DNA of 64,000 bases. It comes from Cellulomonas sp. PhB143 (GTDB lineage Bacteria; Actinomycetota; Actinomycetes; Actinomycetales; Cellulomonadaceae). Where the stretch lies: assembly GCF_003752595.1 (NCBI RefSeq), contig NZ_RKIJ01000010.1, positions 248,001 to 312,000 of the forward strand, written 5' to 3'. Positions 61,559 to 64,000 of the stretch are shown here, piece by piece (position 1 is the stretch's first letter; each line of letters opens with the position of its first letter). The position numbers were made by a program, and so were the translations under genes. Under the pieces are notes generated by a model, which was not told where the DNA came from, searched no databases, and saw only the letters and a program-made list of their open reading frames with translations.

Positions 61559-61559
61559 C

Positions 61560-62336
61560 GTGCGCATCGACGTCGTCTCGATCTTCCCCGAGTACCTGGC
61601 GGCCCTCGACCTGTCCCTGGTGGGCAAGGCCCGGACGTCAGGTCTGCTGGACCTGCGGGTCCACGACCTGCGCGACTGGACGACCGACCGGCACCGGACC
61701 GTCGACGACACCCCCGCGGGCGGCGGTGCCGGGATGGTCATGCGGCCCGACGTGTGGGGCGCGGCACTCGACGACGTCCTCGCCCCGGGGCCGGCGCACC
61801 TCGTCGTCCCGACGCCGTCGGGCACGACGTTCACCCAGCGCACGGCCGAGTCCATGGCCGGGGAGGCCCACCTGGTGTTCGCGTGCGGCCGGTACGAGGG
61901 GATCGACGCGCGGGTCGCGGAGCGCCACCGCGCGTCCGGCGGCCGGGTCAGCGAGGTCTCGATCGGCGACTACGTGCTCAACGGGGGAGAGGTGGCCGCC
62001 CTCGTGATGATCGAGGCGGTGGCCCGGCTCCTGCCGGGCGTCGTCGGGAACCCCGCGTCGCTGGTCGAGGAGTCGCACGGCGCGGCCGGGCTGCTGGAGT
62101 ACCCCGTCTACACCAAGCCGCCGCGGTGGGAGGGCCTCGCCGTCCCGGAGGTCCTGCTCTCGGGGCACCACGCGCGGATCGCACGATGGCGCCGCGACGA
62201 GTCGCTGCGACGGACCGCGGCGCGCCGGCCGGACCTCGTGGCGGCGCTGGACACGGCCGCGCTCGACAAGGACGACGTGCGGCTGCTGGGCGAGCTGGGC
62301 TGGGTCGTGTCCGACGGCAGGGTTGTGGCAGAATAG
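61560..62336 (+). CDS. trmD: tRNA (guanine-N1)-methyltransferase TrmD
   Basis: It methylates G37 of tRNAs next to the anticodon, which keeps the reading frame. The 258-residue protein has the knotted SAM site [10 protein letters not shown] and [16 protein letters not shown], with [17 protein letters not shown] near the end. The GTG start lies one base after rimM. The rplS -10 hexamer lies inside its 3' end. Confidence 0.96.
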   Translation: MRIDVVSIFPEYLAALDLSLVGKARTSGLLDLRVHDLRDWTTDRHRTVDDTPAGGGAGMVMRPDVWGAALDDVLAPGPAHLVVPTPSGTTFTQRTAESMAGEAHLVFACGRYEGIDARVAERHRASGGRVSEVSIGDYVLNGGEVAALVMIEAVARLLPGVVGNPASLVEESHGAAGLLEYPVYTKPPRWEGLAVPEVLLSGHHARIARWRRDESLRRTAARRPDLVAALDTAALDKDDVRLLGELGWVVSDGRVVAE

Positions 62337-62557
62337 ACCTTCGGTGTGTGCGGTTCGCGTCCTCTGCCACAGGGGAGGGTGCGACGGGGTGCCGACCTTC
62401 GACGGTCCGGTCCCCGACGCCTGCCGGTGACGGAGCGTGACCACGCGGACGCGTGCGAGCGGTCACCGGGCACGCACCCCGAACCGATCGACCAGCCGGA
62501 CCCGCCTCGGGCGGGCCACGAGTACGCGACCGACCTGTGGCGGTGCGAGGAGAAGAC
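62325..62557 (+). promoter_or_regulatory. rplS promoter and 220-nt structured leader
   Basis: TGTGGCAGAAT (-10 at 62329-62334) opens a leader of about 220 nt before rplS. CCGGTGAC (62424-62431) pairs exactly with GTCACCGG (62462-62469), and the arm between holds further GC pairing. It may be an autogenous ribosomal-protein leader. The interval has no other gene. Confidence 0.45.
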
Positions 62558-62908
62558 ATGCACACGCTCGACAGCGTCGACGCAGCATCGCTGCGCAGCG
62601 ACATCCCGGACTTCCGCGCCGGTGACACCCTCAAGGTCAACGTGAAGGTCGTCGAGGGCAACCGCTCTCGCGTCCAGCTCTTCCAGGGCGTCGTCATCGC
62701 GCGCCAGGGCGAGGGCGTCCGCGAGACGTTCACCGTCCGCAAGGTCAGCTTCGGCGTCGGCGTCGAGCGCACCTTCCCGGTGCACTCCCCGACGATCGAC
62801 ACGATCGAGGTCGCGACCCGCGGTGACGTGCGCCGCGCGAAGCTGTACTACCTGCGTGCGCTGCGCGGCAAGAAGGCGAAGATCAAGGAGAAGCGCGAGG
62901 CGCGCTGA
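62558..62908 (+). CDS. rplS: Ribosomal protein bL19
   Basis: A large-subunit protein at the subunit interface. The 116-residue protein has [36 protein letters not shown] and a Lys-rich end ([12 protein letters not shown]). The ATG follows GAGGAG. It has its own promoter although it lies downstream of trmD, which is usual. Confidence 0.97.
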   Translation: MHTLDSVDAASLRSDIPDFRAGDTLKVNVKVVEGNRSRVQLFQGVVIARQGEGVRETFTVRKVSFGVGVERTFPVHSPTIDTIEVATRGDVRRAKLYYLRALRGKKAKIKEKREAR

Positions 62909-62926
62909 CCCCTCCTGCACGGCACG

Positions 62927-62964
62927 GACGACGGGCACCCACCTGCTGGTGGGTGCCCGTCGTC
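62927..62964 (+). terminator. Terminator after rplS
   Basis: A perfect 17-bp stem (62927-62943 with 62948-62964) has a TGCT loop. Confidence 0.8.
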
Positions 62965-63014
62965 GTCCGCGGGCGGGGCCCCGCGAGGGTTTTCCGGCGC
63001 CCAGGAAAAGGTGG

Positions 63015-63020
63015 CAGAGT
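63015..63020 (+). promoter_or_regulatory. -10 hexamer of lepB (leaderless)
   Basis: CAGAGT ends 6 nt before the GTG start. Confidence 0.5.
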
Positions 63021-63026
63021 GTCCGC

Positions 63027-63803
63027 GTGACCGACGACACCGCCCCCGAGCACTCCCCGGCCGTGCCCGCCCTGCAGCCCGCGGCGGACTTCTCGGCCGC
63101 CGGGGCGCGAGCCGAGACCGGCGGCGCTCCCGCCCGGCGCGGCTCGTTCCTGCGCGAGGTCGCGATCGTCCTCGTCTCGGCGCTCCTGCTCTCGTGGTTG
63201 ATCAAGACCTTCCTCGTGCAGGCCTTCTACATCCCGAGCGAGTCCATGGAGGACACGCTGAAGGTGAACGACCGGGTGATGGTCTCGCGGATGGTGCCGG
63301 ACGTCTTCGACGTCCACCGGGGCGACGTCGTCGTCTTCCAGGACCCGGGCGGCTGGCTGGGCCCGCAGTACACCGAGACGGACCGCGGCGCGCTGGGCAA
63401 CGGCGTGCACGACGTCCTGACCTGGGTGGGCCTCGTGCCGCAGGACAGCGAGGACCACCTCGTCAAGCGCGTCATCGGTACCCCCGGCGACCACGTGACG
63501 TGCTGCGACGCGCAGGGGCGCGTGCAGGTCAACGGTCAGAGCATCGACGAGACCTACGTCAAGCCCGGCTCGGTGCCGAGCGAGATCCCGTTCGACGTGA
63601 CCGTCCCGGACGACATGCTCTTCGTGATGGGCGACAACCGCCAGCACTCCGCCGACTCGCGCTACAACACCGGCAAGCCGGGGGGCGGGTTCGTGCCGAT
63701 GGACGACGTGACGGGGACGGCGTTCCTGCGCGTCTGGCCGCTCGACCGCTTCGCCTTCCTGCGCAACCCGGGTGACGTCTTCGCGGACGTCCCCGCACCG
63801 TGA
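63027..63803 (+). CDS. lepB: Signal peptidase I
   Basis: It removes signal peptides from exported proteins at the outer face of the membrane. The 258-residue protein has one membrane helix at residues 43-66, the catalytic Ser73 ([11 protein letters not shown]), Lys147 ([12 protein letters not shown]) and the [11 protein letters not shown] box. A disordered 40-residue N-terminus precedes the helix. Its stop overlaps the rnhB start. Confidence 0.96.
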   Translation: MTDDTAPEHSPAVPALQPAADFSAAGARAETGGAPARRGSFLREVAIVLVSALLLSWLIKTFLVQAFYIPSESMEDTLKVNDRVMVSRMVPDVFDVHRGDVVVFQDPGGWLGPQYTETDRGALGNGVHDVLTWVGLVPQDSEDHLVKRVIGTPGDHVTCCDAQGRVQVNGQSIDETYVKPGSVPSEIPFDVTVPDDMLFVMGDNRQHSADSRYNTGKPGGGFVPMDDVTGTAFLRVWPLDRFAFLRNPGDVFADVPAP

Positions 63804-64000
63804 CCGTCCCGGGGGGGACGACGGCCCAGGCGCCGTCGGCCCGCAGGGCGCGCACGATGCCCGACCTGCGCCACGAACGGTCGCTGCTGCGCGGCGGCGC
63901 CCGCCTGGTCGCGGGGATGGACGAGGTCGGGCGCGGCGCGCTCGCGGGGCCGGTCAGCGTGGGGGTCGTCGTCGTCGACGAGCGCACGCGGTCCTGCCCG
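63800..64000 (+). CDS. rnhB: Ribonuclease HII, 3' truncated
   Basis: RNase HII removes ribonucleotides from DNA and RNA-DNA hybrids. Only the first 67 residues are in the window, but they contain the active-site motif [14 protein letters not shown] with the first Asp and Glu. The GTG at 63800 overlaps the lepB stop. The order rplS-lepB-rnhB is standard. Confidence 0.9.
   Translation, partial: MTVPGGTTAQAPSARRARTMPDLRHERSLLRGGARLVAGMDEVGRGALAGPVSVGVVVVDERTRSCP

Overview
The window reads as one contiguous chromosomal segment from a very high-GC Gram-positive actinobacterium. Codon third positions are almost all G or C. It has paired ClpP1/ClpP2, several coenzyme F420 genes, a DasR-type PTS regulator, a translational-type ileS T-box and many apparently leaderless genes. 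Gene content and order fit the order Micrococcales, in the Cellulomonas/Cellulosimicrobium sphere; the genus is my inference. I see no transposase, integrase, phage gene, rRNA or CRISPR array. Two tRNA genes are present.

Layout. (1) 0-8.1 kb holds a truncated secreted protein, an M13 metallopeptidase and a complete PTS set: ptsH; nagE-ptsI on the minus strand; dasR, two EIIB genes and crr on the plus strand. Three near-consensus DasR operators (dre) tie the set into one amino-sugar regulon. (2) 8.2-14.2 kb holds rpiB, an Nei/Fpg glycosylase, an Eis-like acetyltransferase, an alkyltransferase-like protein, an F420-type LLM oxidoreductase and cysK-cysE, the last preceded by a polycysteine leader ORF and a stem-loop. 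(3) 14.7-19.8 kb holds tRNA-Gly, tRNA-Pro, tig, clpP1, clpP2 and clpX. (4) 19.8-26.2 kb holds an acyl-CoA synthetase, chorismate mutase, an Rv2629-like eRF1-family protein and valS. (5) 26.2-34.4 kb is an F420 district: an FGD-like enzyme, cofE, cofC, cofD, an HhH-GPD DNA-repair protein, a Ddn-like protein, and an ABC cassette of the proposed F420-0 transporter type with a cobalamin-riboswitch-like leader. (6) 34.7-41.9 kb holds a membrane-anchored molybdopterin oxidoreductase, a second sulfur-type leader peptide with a stem-loop and a 68-residue orphan protein, then the ileS T-box, ileS and folC. (7) 42.0-47.0 kb holds dhaKLM and a TetR/MFS pair, lying between folC and the DUF4233-ndk pair that commonly follows it. 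(8) 48.0-57.3 kb holds smc, a membrane protein, ftsY, and amt-glnK-glnD, where GlnD lacks the C-terminal ACT domains. (9) 57.3-64.0 kb holds ffh, an amidohydrolase, rpsP-khpA-rimM-trmD, rplS, lepB and the start of rnhB.

How the genes work together. PtsI and PtsH supply phosphate to Crr, EIIB and NagE, and probably to the DhaM-HPr fusion, which has no EI domain of its own. DasR would release the PTS genes when amino-sugar phosphate accumulates. CofC, CofD and CofE make the F420 side chain used by the LLM and Ddn-like enzymes. Smc, FtsY and Ffh serve chromosome segregation and the SRP pathway; Tig and Clp serve protein quality control; Amt, GlnK and GlnD serve nitrogen sensing.

The most interesting material is regulatory: two different cysteine-type leader peptides each followed by a stem-loop, a B12-box-like element in front of the supposed F420-0 transporter, the ileS T-box, the dre sites, paired palindromes over the tetR start, and at least ten genes whose -10 hexamer lies 6-8 nt before the start codon. 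All calls come from reading the sequence; no database search was run.
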